DNA of 23,432 bases, taken from positions 1 to 23,432 of IMG/VR virus record IMGVR_UViG_3300032333_000299, one strand, 5' to 3'. The notes under the pieces are model-generated. The model was given only the letters and a program-made list of their open reading frames with translations. It made no database searches and was not told the DNA's origin. Shown here piece by piece: positions 15,096-21,612 of this stretch. The DNA comes from a virus. Each line of letters starts with the position of its first letter. Within the stretch, counting starts at the first letter, position 1. The position numbers and the translations under genes are program-made.

Positions 15096-17392
15096 CCGAG
15101 CCCGCACAGGTCGCGATCGTCGACGAGGACGGCACCGTTTCGACGGTCGCCGCTGGCGACGTTGCGGCCGCGAAGCTCGAGGGCGCACGCGTCGCGTCAC
15201 AGGGCGAGATCGACAAGGCCCACTACCGCGGCGGGCTCGCGGGTGCGGCGGCGACGGCGGACGCGCTCCAGCGCGGCGCGACGTTCGGCGGGGGCGACTG
15301 GCTGCAGGTCGAAGGCGCGCGGCTGCTCGGCGGCGAGGATGCTGCCGACCAGATGCGGCAGAAGACGACCATCCTGCGCGACAATTTCGCCGACACCACG
15401 GGCATGGCGGAGATCGCCGGCGGCTTCCTGCTGCCGGTCCCCGGCGGCGGCGTGGCGAAGGGCGTCGCGGGCGCCGTGGGCAAGGGCCTCGCGGGCGTGG
15501 CAGAGCGCGCGGGGATGCGTGGGCTCGCGAGCGTCGCGGAGCACGTCCTACCGGGGGCGCTCGGCGCGGCGTACGAGGGCGGGGTGATGGGCGTCGGGCA
15601 GGCCATGTCGGAGGCCGCGCTCGGAAATCACGATCTCACGGCCGAGCGGCTTTTCGCGCACGCGAGCAAGGGCGCGCTGCTCGGCGGGGCGATCGGGACC
15701 GGCCTGCACGTCGGCGGCGCGGCTGTCGGGCGTGGGCTCGCGCGGGCCGGAGAGGGCGCCGTTGCGCTCGCCGAGCGGGGCAGCGTGTTCGCGGAGCGCG
15801 CCGGGGCCGGCCTGGAGAGCGCCACGGCACGCGCGGGCGAAGGGCTCGTCGCGGGCGTGGAGCAGCTCGGCGCGGGCGCTGCGGGTCTCGTGCGGCGCGA
15901 GGGCGAGCGCGGGGCAGTGCTACTCGAGCGCGGGGGCTCGGAGCTCGCACGTGGCGTGGAGGCCGGCGGCGAGCGCCTCGCGGAGGTGGCCAGCCACGCG
16001 CGGGTGACCGAGGCCGCCGAGGCCGCGGCGCGCAAGCTCGAGGGCCTGACGAGCGAGGGCGTGCTCTCGCGCGCGAAGGGGCTGGCCGACGAGGAGGCGT
16101 TCCGCGCGCTCGGGGGGAGCGGCGGGGCGAACGCGCGCGAGGTCGGGGCGATGCTGCGCGAAGAGGGCATCGTGACGGCCACGAGCTCGCGCACGACGCA
16201 GGCAGCGAAGGTCGAGGCGAAGCTCGCGAGCGTGGGCGAAGAGCTCGAGGGCCTCCAGCGGCAGGCGGCGAAGGGCGGCGAGGTGGGGGAGCAGATCGCG
16301 ACCGCGCAGGCCAAGCAGGCGCTGCTGCGCGATGCCCTCGCGGCTTCCGAGGCCGGCGCAGCGAAGGCCGCGCCGCGCTCGGTTGGTGAGCTCGCCGGGA
16401 TGGGCGCGCTCGCGGTCGCGCATCCGGGCGCGGCGCTCGCGCTCGGCGCGGGGAAGGTCGCGCGGGAGTACCAGGCGAACCTCGCCAGCGCTGCGTTGGG
16501 ACACGTGTCGAAGATCGAGAACATCACGGCGATCACCAGTGCGATCGACGCGAAGATCGCCAGCGCCGCCGAGGGCATGCGCGGCGTGGTCGACCCGGCG
16601 AAGCGCAGCGCGGCCATTCGGAGCGCGTCGAGCGAGCTCGCGGGGGGCATCCGGACCGGAAGCACGGACGCCGCCCGGGCGGTGCGCGAGGGGTCGCAGG
16701 CGACCGGGAGCGCGATCGACGCGCTCACGGTGGGCGCGCGCACCCGCGTGGCCGAGCCGGTGGCGCGCACGTCGTCGGCGCTCGCCGCGCGCATCGCGGA
16801 TGGGCTCGTGCAGGGCGCAGACGTGACCGCGGAGCGCGTGCGCGGCTTCGTCGGCGGGTCGCTGCGGCAGGTCGCGCCACGGGTCGCCGACGCCACCACG
16901 GCGGTTGCGACTCGGGCGGTGATGCACCTGCAGGCGATCGCCCCGCGCGCGCCCTCGCCGGTGAATGCCTTGCAGCCGGAAAAGCGGAGCATCACCCCCC
17001 AACAGGCGGCGAGCTTTGCGAAGAGCGTCGACGCGGTAAAGGACCCAACGATCCTTGTAAAACAGGTCGTGTCGGGGCAGGTTTCGCGCGAGACCGTGGA
17101 GGCAGTGCGCGCGGTATACCCGTCGCTGTTCGCCGTGATGCAAGGGCGCCTGCTCGACGAGGTGGCGAAGCTGCCGCGCGAGCTGCCGTACCCTACTCGC
17201 GTGAGCCTTTCGGTGCTATTTGATGTGGCACTCGACGCCAGCATGAAACCCGCAGTCATCGCGGGGCTTCAGTCTCAGTACTCCGCCCCCGTCGCACGCG
17301 GAACGCCTCCACCGAGACCACTGAACCCCAACGCGTTTCGCACTGCGGCGCCCGCGAGCGCCCGCCAAGAAGCCCCGCCCGGGCGGAAATGA
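15092..17392 (+). CDS. Internal virion / DNA ejection protein 3 (766 aa)
   Basis: This is a very Ala/Gly-rich protein. The N-terminus has VASQGEIDKAHYRGGLAGAA and ATFGGGDWLQVEGARLLG. Several Gly-rich hydrophobic segments follow (FLLPVPGGGVAKGVAGAVG and GALLGGAIGTGLHVGGAAVG). Residues about 210-310 are a run of amphipathic helix repeats (LARAGEGAVALAERG, LESATARAGEGLVAGVEQL and similar). The C-terminal ~100 residues are less biased and look folded: SITPQQAASFAKSVDAVKDP, then VEAVRAVYPSLFAVMQGRLLDEVAK and LPYPTRVSLSVLFD. The mix of glycine-zipper and amphipathic helices suggests a protein that opens or lines a channel during DNA ejection. No transglycosylase motif is seen. ATG 15092 overlaps the previous stop as ATGA. 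Confidence 0.75.
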   Translation: MTEPAQVAIVDEDGTVSTVAAGDVAAAKLEGARVASQGEIDKAHYRGGLAGAAATADALQRGATFGGGDWLQVEGARLLGGEDAADQMRQKTTILRDNFADTTGMAEIAGGFLLPVPGGGVAKGVAGAVGKGLAGVAERAGMRGLASVAEHVLPGALGAAYEGGVMGVGQAMSEAALGNHDLTAERLFAHASKGALLGGAIGTGLHVGGAAVGRGLARAGEGAVALAERGSVFAERAGAGLESATARAGEGLVAGVEQLGAGAAGLVRREGERGAVLLERGGSELARGVEAGGERLAEVASHARVTEAAEAAARKLEGLTSEGVLSRAKGLADEEAFRALGGSGGANAREVGAMLREEGIVTATSSRTTQAAKVEAKLASVGEELEGLQRQAAKGGEVGEQIATAQAKQALLRDALAASEAGAAKAAPRSVGELAGMGALAVAHPGAALALGAGKVAREYQANLASAALGHVSKIENITAITSAIDAKIASAAEGMRGVVDPAKRSAAIRSASSELAGGIRTGSTDAARAVREGSQATGSAIDALTVGARTRVAEPVARTSSALAARIADGLVQGADVTAERVRGFVGGSLRQVAPRVADATTAVATRAVMHLQAIAPRAPSPVNALQPEKRSITPQQAASFAKSVDAVKDPTILVKQVVSGQVSRETVEAVRAVYPSLFAVMQGRLLDEVAKLPRELPYPTRVSLSVLFDVALDASMKPAVIAGLQSQYSAPVARGTPPPRPLNPNAFRTAAPASARQEAPPGRK

Positions 17393-18060
17393 GCACTCCC
17401 ATGGACAACCTCTCCACGTTCACCACTTCGGCCTCTGCCACGCGCCCCCTTCGCGCCGGAGACAGCAAAGCGCCGAACTCCTGCGCCGCGCTGCTCATCA
17501 CGGAGACCGCGGGATCTGCGGCCCGCGTGAAGTTCTACCGCTCGGCGCTCGCCAAGCCGGGCGCGTGTGCCGGCGCGGACGGCGTGGCGGGGCTCTGCAC
17601 GGTCGGCGATCACACGGTGAAGGTCACCTACGTGACCGCGCAGGGCGAGACCGAGGCGGGCACCGCGTCGGCCACCATCACCAGCGCGGGCACGGTCAAG
17701 ATCGACCTGACGGGTATCCCTGTGCTCACCGGCGCGGGCGCGGAGCTCGTCACGGGGCGAAACATCTACATGAACGAGGCGAGCGGAGCGACCTGGTACA
17801 AGGTCGACAGCGGCGCCGCGACGGTGCCGACGATCCCCGACAACACGACGACCACGTACAGCATCAACGTGGCCGACGCGACGCTCGCGGGCTACGTCGC
17901 CGCGCCCAGCGTGAACACGAGCGGCATCCTGAATGCCGACATCCGGCTCGCGGCCTCGCAGACGTTCTACATGTCCTTTCCCAACGGCGCGGTGAGCGCG
18001 TACCTCGCCCGGTGCGAGATCACCACCGGCGCGGCCACGTCCTACCTCTACGGGCAGTGA
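17389..18060 (+). CDS. Putative tail fibre or surface beta protein (223 aa)
   Basis: ATG 17389 overlaps the ejection-protein stop as ATGA. After a Thr/Ser-rich start, two beta sections appear. The first (about residues 30-60, AALLITETAGSAARVKFYRS) looks like a small barrel. The second (about 70-165) is a fibronectin-like domain with HTVKVTYVTAQGETEAGTAS, KIDLTGIPV and NIYMNEASGATWYKVDSG. The 'YkvTyVTaqGET' and 'LTGIPv...RNIYmnEA' pattern is common in phage tail and fibre proteins, and the nozzle protein here has a related module. It may be a short fibre or head decoration protein; no receptor domain is recognised. Confidence 0.65.
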   Translation: MSTPMDNLSTFTTSASATRPLRAGDSKAPNSCAALLITETAGSAARVKFYRSALAKPGACAGADGVAGLCTVGDHTVKVTYVTAQGETEAGTASATITSAGTVKIDLTGIPVLTGAGAELVTGRNIYMNEASGATWYKVDSGAATVPTIPDNTTTTYSINVADATLAGYVAAPSVNTSGILNADIRLAASQTFYMSFPNGAVSAYLARCEITTGAATSYLYGQ

Positions 18061-18467
18061 CCGTGAACGCGCCGCTCCCGCGCCCCGCGGCGCTTCCGAG
18101 AGACGAGGCACCGACGCCCATCCCGCGCCGCTCCTCGCTGGAGGAGCTGCGCGCAGGCGAAGATCCCTACATCGCCGCGCTGGACGAGCTCCGCGCCGAG
18201 GTGCTGCGGCTCTCGGGGCGCCTGCCAGAGCTCGACGCGCGCACCTCGCGCACGGACCTCGAGCAAGAGGCGAAACTCGCCGACCACGAGACGCGGATGC
18301 AGCGGATCGAGGCGAGCGCCAAGGCGGCGGCGAGCGGGACCGACACCCTCGTGCATGCGCTTACCGGCTCGCTCTCGCCGAAGCTCCTGGGCGCCTTTCT
18401 GGCGCTCGGCACGCTCGCGCAGATCCTTCTACAGGCGTACCGCCAGATCCACGGGGGCACACCATGA
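18057..18467 (+). CDS. Coiled-coil protein with C-terminal membrane segment (XhlA-like layout)
   Basis: This 136-aa protein starts at GTG 18057 (GTGA overlap; GTG 18063 is also possible). It has a Pro-rich start and a long coiled coil (residues about 35-95, LDELRAEVLRLSGRL and HETRMQRIEASAKAAA). A single hydrophobic segment near the end, LLGAFLALGTLAQILL, is followed by a short hydrophilic tail. Coiled coil plus C-terminal anchor is the layout of XhlA-type lysis accessory proteins, which sit in the inner membrane next to the endolysin. Position near a lysozyme supports a lysis role, but no direct motif does. Confidence 0.6.
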   Translation: MTVNAPLPRPAALPRDEAPTPIPRRSSLEELRAGEDPYIAALDELRAEVLRLSGRLPELDARTSRTDLEQEAKLADHETRMQRIEASAKAAASGTDTLVHALTGSLSPKLLGAFLALGTLAQILLQAYRQIHGGTP

Positions 18468-18877
18468 CCGCGCCCATCAACGGCCCGGCCCCACTGGCCG
18501 ACATGCGCGACGTGAAGGCGCTGCGCGAGGTGGTGGACCGCGAGGCGCGCATCGCGCAGCTCCGCGAGGAAAACGCCGCGCTGTTCCGCGCCGAGGTGCG
18601 CAGCTTCATCGCGAGGGCCGAGAACGAAGCCCGGGAGAGCTCGCGCGACCGGGCCACGATGCTGGTGCACCTGCGCCGGCTGGTCGAGGTGCCCGGGGCC
18701 GAGCGCGAGACGCTGGCGCCCACGGCGTGGCTGGACCGCGCCGGCGCCTGGATGGCCGCGAGGCCTACAAATCGCGCGCTGCTCTACGGGATCGCCTTCG
18801 CGGCGCTCGCCGTCTCCGTCTCGGGGTGCCTCGCACACCCGCTGGCCCACGCGCTGCTGACCGGGAGGCCGCTATGA
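18464..18877 (+). CDS. Second coiled-coil protein with C-terminal membrane segment (possible holin)
   Basis: ATG 18464 overlaps the previous stop as ATGA. The 137-aa product has a charged coiled coil (KALREVVDREARIAQLREEN, then RAEVRSFIARAENEARESS). A single C-terminal hydrophobic segment, ALLYGIAFAALAVSVSGCLA, is followed by HPLAHALLTGRPL. The layout copies that of the 18057 gene although the sequences differ, so the two could work as a pair in the inner membrane. A holin, an anti-holin or a membrane-anchored spacer are all possible. The SGC in the membrane segment is not a lipobox, as it lies at the C-terminal end of the protein. Confidence 0.55.
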   Translation: MTAPINGPAPLADMRDVKALREVVDREARIAQLREENAALFRAEVRSFIARAENEARESSRDRATMLVHLRRLVEVPGAERETLAPTAWLDRAGAWMAARPTNRALLYGIAFAALAVSVSGCLAHPLAHALLTGRPL

Positions 18878-19152
18878 TGGGACTGGACGACGGGGACGCG
18901 GCGGCGATCGAGCGCGCGGGCATCGGCCTCGCGGTGCTGTTCGCCGGGGCGGCTGCGGTGGCGCTGGTGGGCTGGCTGCTCGCGGGGTGCACGCAGCCCC
19001 CGCGGCCCGAGACTGCGCTGGAGGCGAGCGTGTACGCCGCCGAGCTCGAGGCGTGCGCGGTGCAGGCGTCGACCTGCCCGGGCTACGTGGCGTGTCGCTC
19101 GCGGGTCGCCGCTGCGCACGGGCGGACCTACGCGGGGCGGTGCGTCCCGTGA
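18874..19152 (+). CDS. Cys-rich putative lipoprotein (o-spanin-like candidate)
   Basis: This 92-aa protein overlaps the previous stop; ATG 18874 and ATG 18877 are both possible. After a short acidic start it has a hydrophobic helix, GLAVLFAGAAAVALVGWLLAGC, ending in LAGC, a good signal peptidase II lipobox. Lipidation would leave a mature peptide beginning CTQPPRPETAL, and the Pro-rich start is typical of Rz1-type outer-membrane spanin subunits. Four further Cys in the mature part (ACAVQASTCPGYVACR and GRCVP) suggest two disulphides, unusual for an o-spanin. Its place between membrane proteins and the lysozyme supports a lysis role. No matching i-spanin with an N-terminal anchor is seen. Confidence 0.6.
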   Translation: MMGLDDGDAAAIERAGIGLAVLFAGAAAVALVGWLLAGCTQPPRPETALEASVYAAELEACAVQASTCPGYVACRSRVAAAHGRTYAGRCVP

Positions 19153-19319
19153 GCCTCCTGGTGCGCGCGTTCCTTGCCGCGGTCGAGGCGCTGGCGAGCG
19201 TCGTGGACCTGATCCGGGAGAGCGGCACCGAGGAGGAGCGCGAGGCGCTGTTGTTCGCGGCCGAGCGGATCGCATCGATTCACGCGAAGGCGAAATTCCC
19301 AGGGCTGGTGGAGCCATGA
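19149..19319 (+). CDS. Small helical hypothetical protein (56 aa)
   Basis: GTG 19149 overlaps the previous stop as GTGA, and the stop overlaps the next ATG as ATGA. The peptide is one or two helices: SLLVRAFLAAVEALASVVDLI, then a charged GTEEEREALLFAAERIASIH. It could be membrane-associated at its N-terminal amphipathic helix. No family is recognised. Confidence 0.6.
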   Translation: MSLLVRAFLAAVEALASVVDLIRESGTEEEREALLFAAERIASIHAKAKFPGLVEP

Positions 19320-19738
19320 GCGGCCCTTGCCTTTGCTCGTGGTGCGTGGAGGCGCGGCAGCGGCGCGCCGAGGAGGCCGCCGAGCTGCGCGGCCTCGCGG
19401 CCTACGACCAGGCGCGGCACGCGAAGACCTCCGCGTGGACCGACGAGGAGCGCGCCGAGATGGCCGCGCAGCGGGCGCGGGACAACGCGCCGGGCATCGA
19501 GTCGCGGTTCGTGGTGCGCGAGTCGTGGGGCAACCCTTCGGGAGCGCCGAACAGTTCGCTCAGCGCCGCGCAGGCGGGCTGGGAAGTCGCCGTCGAGCGC
19601 ATCCTCGCGGCCATGCCCACGCTCTCCGACGCGGAGCTCGACGCCATGCTGGACCGTGAGGACCGCGCCGCGGAGGCCGGCGTGCGCGCCCTGGCCATGC
19701 GCGAGGCGCGCCGGCGCTGCGGCGCGGGGTGTCCGTGA
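19316..19738 (+). CDS. Hypothetical protein with N-terminal Cys motif (140 aa)
   Basis: ATG 19316 overlaps the previous stop. The N-terminus CLCSWC could bind a metal, possibly with the C-terminal CGAGC. The rest is helical and charged (RRAEEAAELRGLAAYDQARH, then SDAELDAMLDREDRAAE). No known family is recognised. The stop overlaps the GTG start of the methyltransferase gene, so it may belong with DNA modification rather than lysis, but that is only position. Confidence 0.65.
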   Translation: MSGPCLCSWCVEARQRRAEEAAELRGLAAYDQARHAKTSAWTDEERAEMAAQRARDNAPGIESRFVVRESWGNPSGAPNSSLSAAQAGWEVAVERILAAMPTLSDAELDAMLDREDRAAEAGVRALAMREARRRCGAGCP

Positions 19739-21612
19739 TTCACCACGCCGACGTCCTCGACGCCCTTCGGGCGATGCCTGACAACTCGTTCCACGGGTGC
19801 CTCACGGATCCGCCGTATGGCCTGTCGCAGGGCAAGAAGGGCGGGACAGGCCAGGCCAGCGAGAACTTGAACTCACCCGCGGGCCGGTCGCGGGCAACCA
19901 CGGGATTCATGGGGCACACGTGGGACGCATTCGTCCCGCCTGCCGAGGTCTGGCGCGAGGTCCTGCGCGTACTGAGGCCCGGCGCGCACATGCTCGCCTT
20001 CGGCGGTACGCGGACCTTTCACCGTCTCACCTGCGCCATCGAAGACGCGGGGTTTGAGATTCGCGACTGCATGATGTGGCTCTACGGGAGCGGATTTCCC
20101 AAGTCTCACGACGTGAGCAAGGCAATCGACAAGGCCAACGGCGACTGGCGCGGCAAGGCCGGCGCAGTCACATCCGGCAACGCTGCCATGGGAGGCCCGA
20201 ACTACGCGCGTACGCCAAAGGGTGAGCCAATCGCAGAAGCCGCCCGCCAATGGGAAGGCCACGGCACCGCGCTCAAACCCGCATGGGAGCCCATCATCGT
20301 GGCACGCAAGCCCCTCGACGGGACAGTCGCGCAGAACGTCCAGCGGTGGGGCTGCGGCGCGCTGGCGATTGATGCGTGCAGGGTGGGCCATGATGAGCTC
20401 GCAAAGACGACCGCGCGAACCGCGCCGAGGTACTCGGGCCGCACCATGGCCAACGGCGTACGGGGCGGCGAACAATCCAGCGTTGCGGGTCCCGACCCCC
20501 TCGGCCGCTGGCCCGCCAACGTCATTTTGGACGGAGTGGAGGACCCTGTGCTACGCTTGCGGGACAATGTCGACCAACAAGTGGCGCGAGTCATCGGGCT
20601 CTATTTCCGTGGCATGCCAGACGTGCGGAGCGGAGACTCGCACGTTTCCGAGTCGGGCAAACCGGAAGAGGTTCTGCGGGAGAGACTGCTACGCGAAGTG
20701 GCTGAGCGCAAACCGAAGCGGAGCGAATCACAACATGGCCGGAAAGCGGCACCGCCCCGATTCCCTGGCGAAGATGCGGGAAATAAAGAAGGCACACGGA
20801 CTCTTGAGGCGGGGGCCGAACTCGGCCAATTGGAAGGGCGGGACGTACCTGATGCGCGGCTACCGAATGGTGGCAACGAGTCCGGAGGACCGCGAACGAT
20901 TCGCCGGGATGGTGAGTCCGTCCGGCTACGTGATGGAGCACCGGCTGGTGATGGCTCGCAAGCTGGGGCGCCCGCTGACGTCCAAGGAAGTGGTTCACCA
21001 TCGGAACGGCACGAAGACGGACAACAGGGTCCGGAACCTCGAGCTTTCGGACAACGCGACGCACAAGCGGGAGCACCAGTCGATCATTCGGGAACTTCGG
21101 CGCCTGAGGCGAGAGAACGAGCAATTGAGGTCCGAGCTTCTCAAATTCCAGAAGGGTGGCTGAGCTACTTCGAGCCAACCGGGCGTGTCATCAGTGGCGA
21201 GGCCGGGCAGGCCATCGACTCGCAGACGGGGACGCTACGCAACGGCGGACAGAACGCGACGAGCAGGCGGGGTAGCCAGAGCGTGGCGCATGGCGGATAC
21301 ACCGACGGTGCACCAACGCGGTTTGCCGCCGACTCGGGAGGCGCCTCCCGCTTCTTCTACCAGGCCAAGGCGAGCAAAGCGGAGCGGAACGCAGGCGTCG
21401 AGGCGAACATCCACCCCACGGTCAAGCCCCTGGCCCTGGCCCGCTACCTCGCCCGCCTCATCCTCCCACCAATCCCAGATGCGCGCATGGTCGTTCCGTT
21501 CTGCGGCTCGGGCTCTGAGGTCATCGGCGCGCTACAGGCGGGATGGTCGCACGTCGACGGCATCGACTCTTGGGACGTTGCTGTGGATATCGCGCGGGCG
21601 AGGACCGCATGA
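19735..21612 (+). CDS. DNA methyltransferase (amino-group, beta order) interrupted in frame by an HNH-gene insert
   Basis: The frame encodes 625 aa. It starts at GTG 19735 (GTGA overlap; GTG 19729 is an alternative). The catalytic motif TDPPYGLSQ is at residues 24-32. It then shows HTWDAFVPPAEVWREVLRVL, ISHH-free target region sequence, and GRWPANVILDG. The second half has RFFYQAKASKAERNAG, HPTVKPLALARYLAR (from residue 560) and the SAM-binding loop FCGSGS (589-594). DPPY before FxGxG is the order of beta-class N6-adenine or N4-cytosine methyltransferases. Residues about 273-475 are a low-complexity charged stretch without methyltransferase character, exactly where an HNH endonuclease gene occupies another frame. 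Without it the protein would be about 422 aa, a normal size. Whether the interrupted protein is active is unknown; it could protect phage DNA from restriction. Confidence 0.85.
   Translation: MIHHADVLDALRAMPDNSFHGCLTDPPYGLSQGKKGGTGQASENLNSPAGRSRATTGFMGHTWDAFVPPAEVWREVLRVLRPGAHMLAFGGTRTFHRLTCAIEDAGFEIRDCMMWLYGSGFPKSHDVSKAIDKANGDWRGKAGAVTSGNAAMGGPNYARTPKGEPIAEAARQWEGHGTALKPAWEPIIVARKPLDGTVAQNVQRWGCGALAIDACRVGHDELAKTTARTAPRYSGRTMANGVRGGEQSSVAGPDPLGRWPANVILDGVEDPVLRLRDNVDQQVARVIGLYFRGMPDVRSGDSHVSESGKPEEVLRERLLREVAERKPKRSESQHGRKAAPPRFPGEDAGNKEGTRTLEAGAELGQLEGRDVPDARLPNGGNESGGPRTIRRDGESVRLRDGAPAGDGSQAGAPADVQGSGSPSERHEDGQQGPEPRAFGQRDAQAGAPVDHSGTSAPEARERAIEVRASQIPEGWLSYFEPTGRVISGEAGQAIDSQTGTLRNGGQNATSRRGSQSVAHGGYTDGAPTRFAADSGGASRFFYQAKASKAERNAGVEANIHPTVKPLALARYLARLILPPIPDARMVVPFCGSGSEVIGALQAGWSHVDGIDSWDVAVDIARARTA
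20551..21159 (+). mobile_element. Inferred homing-endonuclease insertion (about 609 bp)
   Basis: The borders are inferred, not proven. Methyltransferase-like sequence stops near codon 272 (ILDGVEDPV) and resumes near codon 476 (LSYFEPTGR). Joining these on paper restores a sensible reading. The length is 203 codons, so the host frame is kept. The insert holds almost nothing but the HNH gene (20567-21163), leaving no room for a group I intron core. By eye it has more A and T than flanking DNA. No clear target duplication is visible; GCTAC occurs near both borders but is too short to count. Confidence 0.6.
20567..21163 (+). CDS. HNH homing endonuclease nested in the methyltransferase gene
   Basis: This 198-aa protein is encoded one base out of the methyltransferase frame and lies wholly within that gene. 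Domains in order: a zinc finger with C17, C20, C37 and C41 (CQTC ... FCGRDC); a NUMOD3-like short motif near residues 58-75 (GKRHRPDSLAKMREIKK); GPNSANWKGG (83-92); then the HNH domain with YVMEHRLVMARKLGRPL (121-137) and EVVHHRNGTKTDNRVRNLEL (141-160), where H144, H145 and N153 match the catalytic core. A Leu/Arg coiled coil follows (171-193). The ATG at 20567 is the best start although no Shine-Dalgarno is seen; the upstream open frame is methyltransferase coding read out of frame. It would nick or cut DNA at an uninterrupted methyltransferase gene and spread by repair. Confidence 0.92.
   Translation: MSTNKWRESSGSISVACQTCGAETRTFPSRANRKRFCGRDCYAKWLSANRSGANHNMAGKRHRPDSLAKMREIKKAHGLLRRGPNSANWKGGTYLMRGYRMVATSPEDRERFAGMVSPSGYVMEHRLVMARKLGRPLTSKEVVHHRNGTKTDNRVRNLELSDNATHKREHQSIIRELRRLRRENEQLRSELLKFQKGG

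Noticed and set aside
12825-15200. A 791-codon open frame on the minus strand opposite ejection proteins 1-3
   Set aside because: It is rich in Arg, His and Pro with a low-complexity composition, and it lies opposite three clearly coding plus-strand genes. In GC-rich DNA stops are rare in the opposite frame, so long shadows are expected.
20222-20566. N-terminal extension of the HNH ORF (115 codons upstream of 20567)
   Set aside because: This part is the methyltransferase coding region read out of frame and is Arg/Pro/Ser-rich. Recognisable HNH-protein sequence only begins after ATG 20567.
20551-21170. Group I or group II intron carrying the HNH gene
   Set aside because: The HNH gene fills nearly the whole insert, with only about 16 bases before its start and none after its stop. 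There is no room for an intron core, and no group II boundary motifs are seen.
20551-21170. Intein in the methyltransferase
   Set aside because: The HNH domain is not in the methyltransferase frame, and that frame shows no Cys/Ser start, splicing blocks or terminal HN-Cys/Ser/Thr of an intein.
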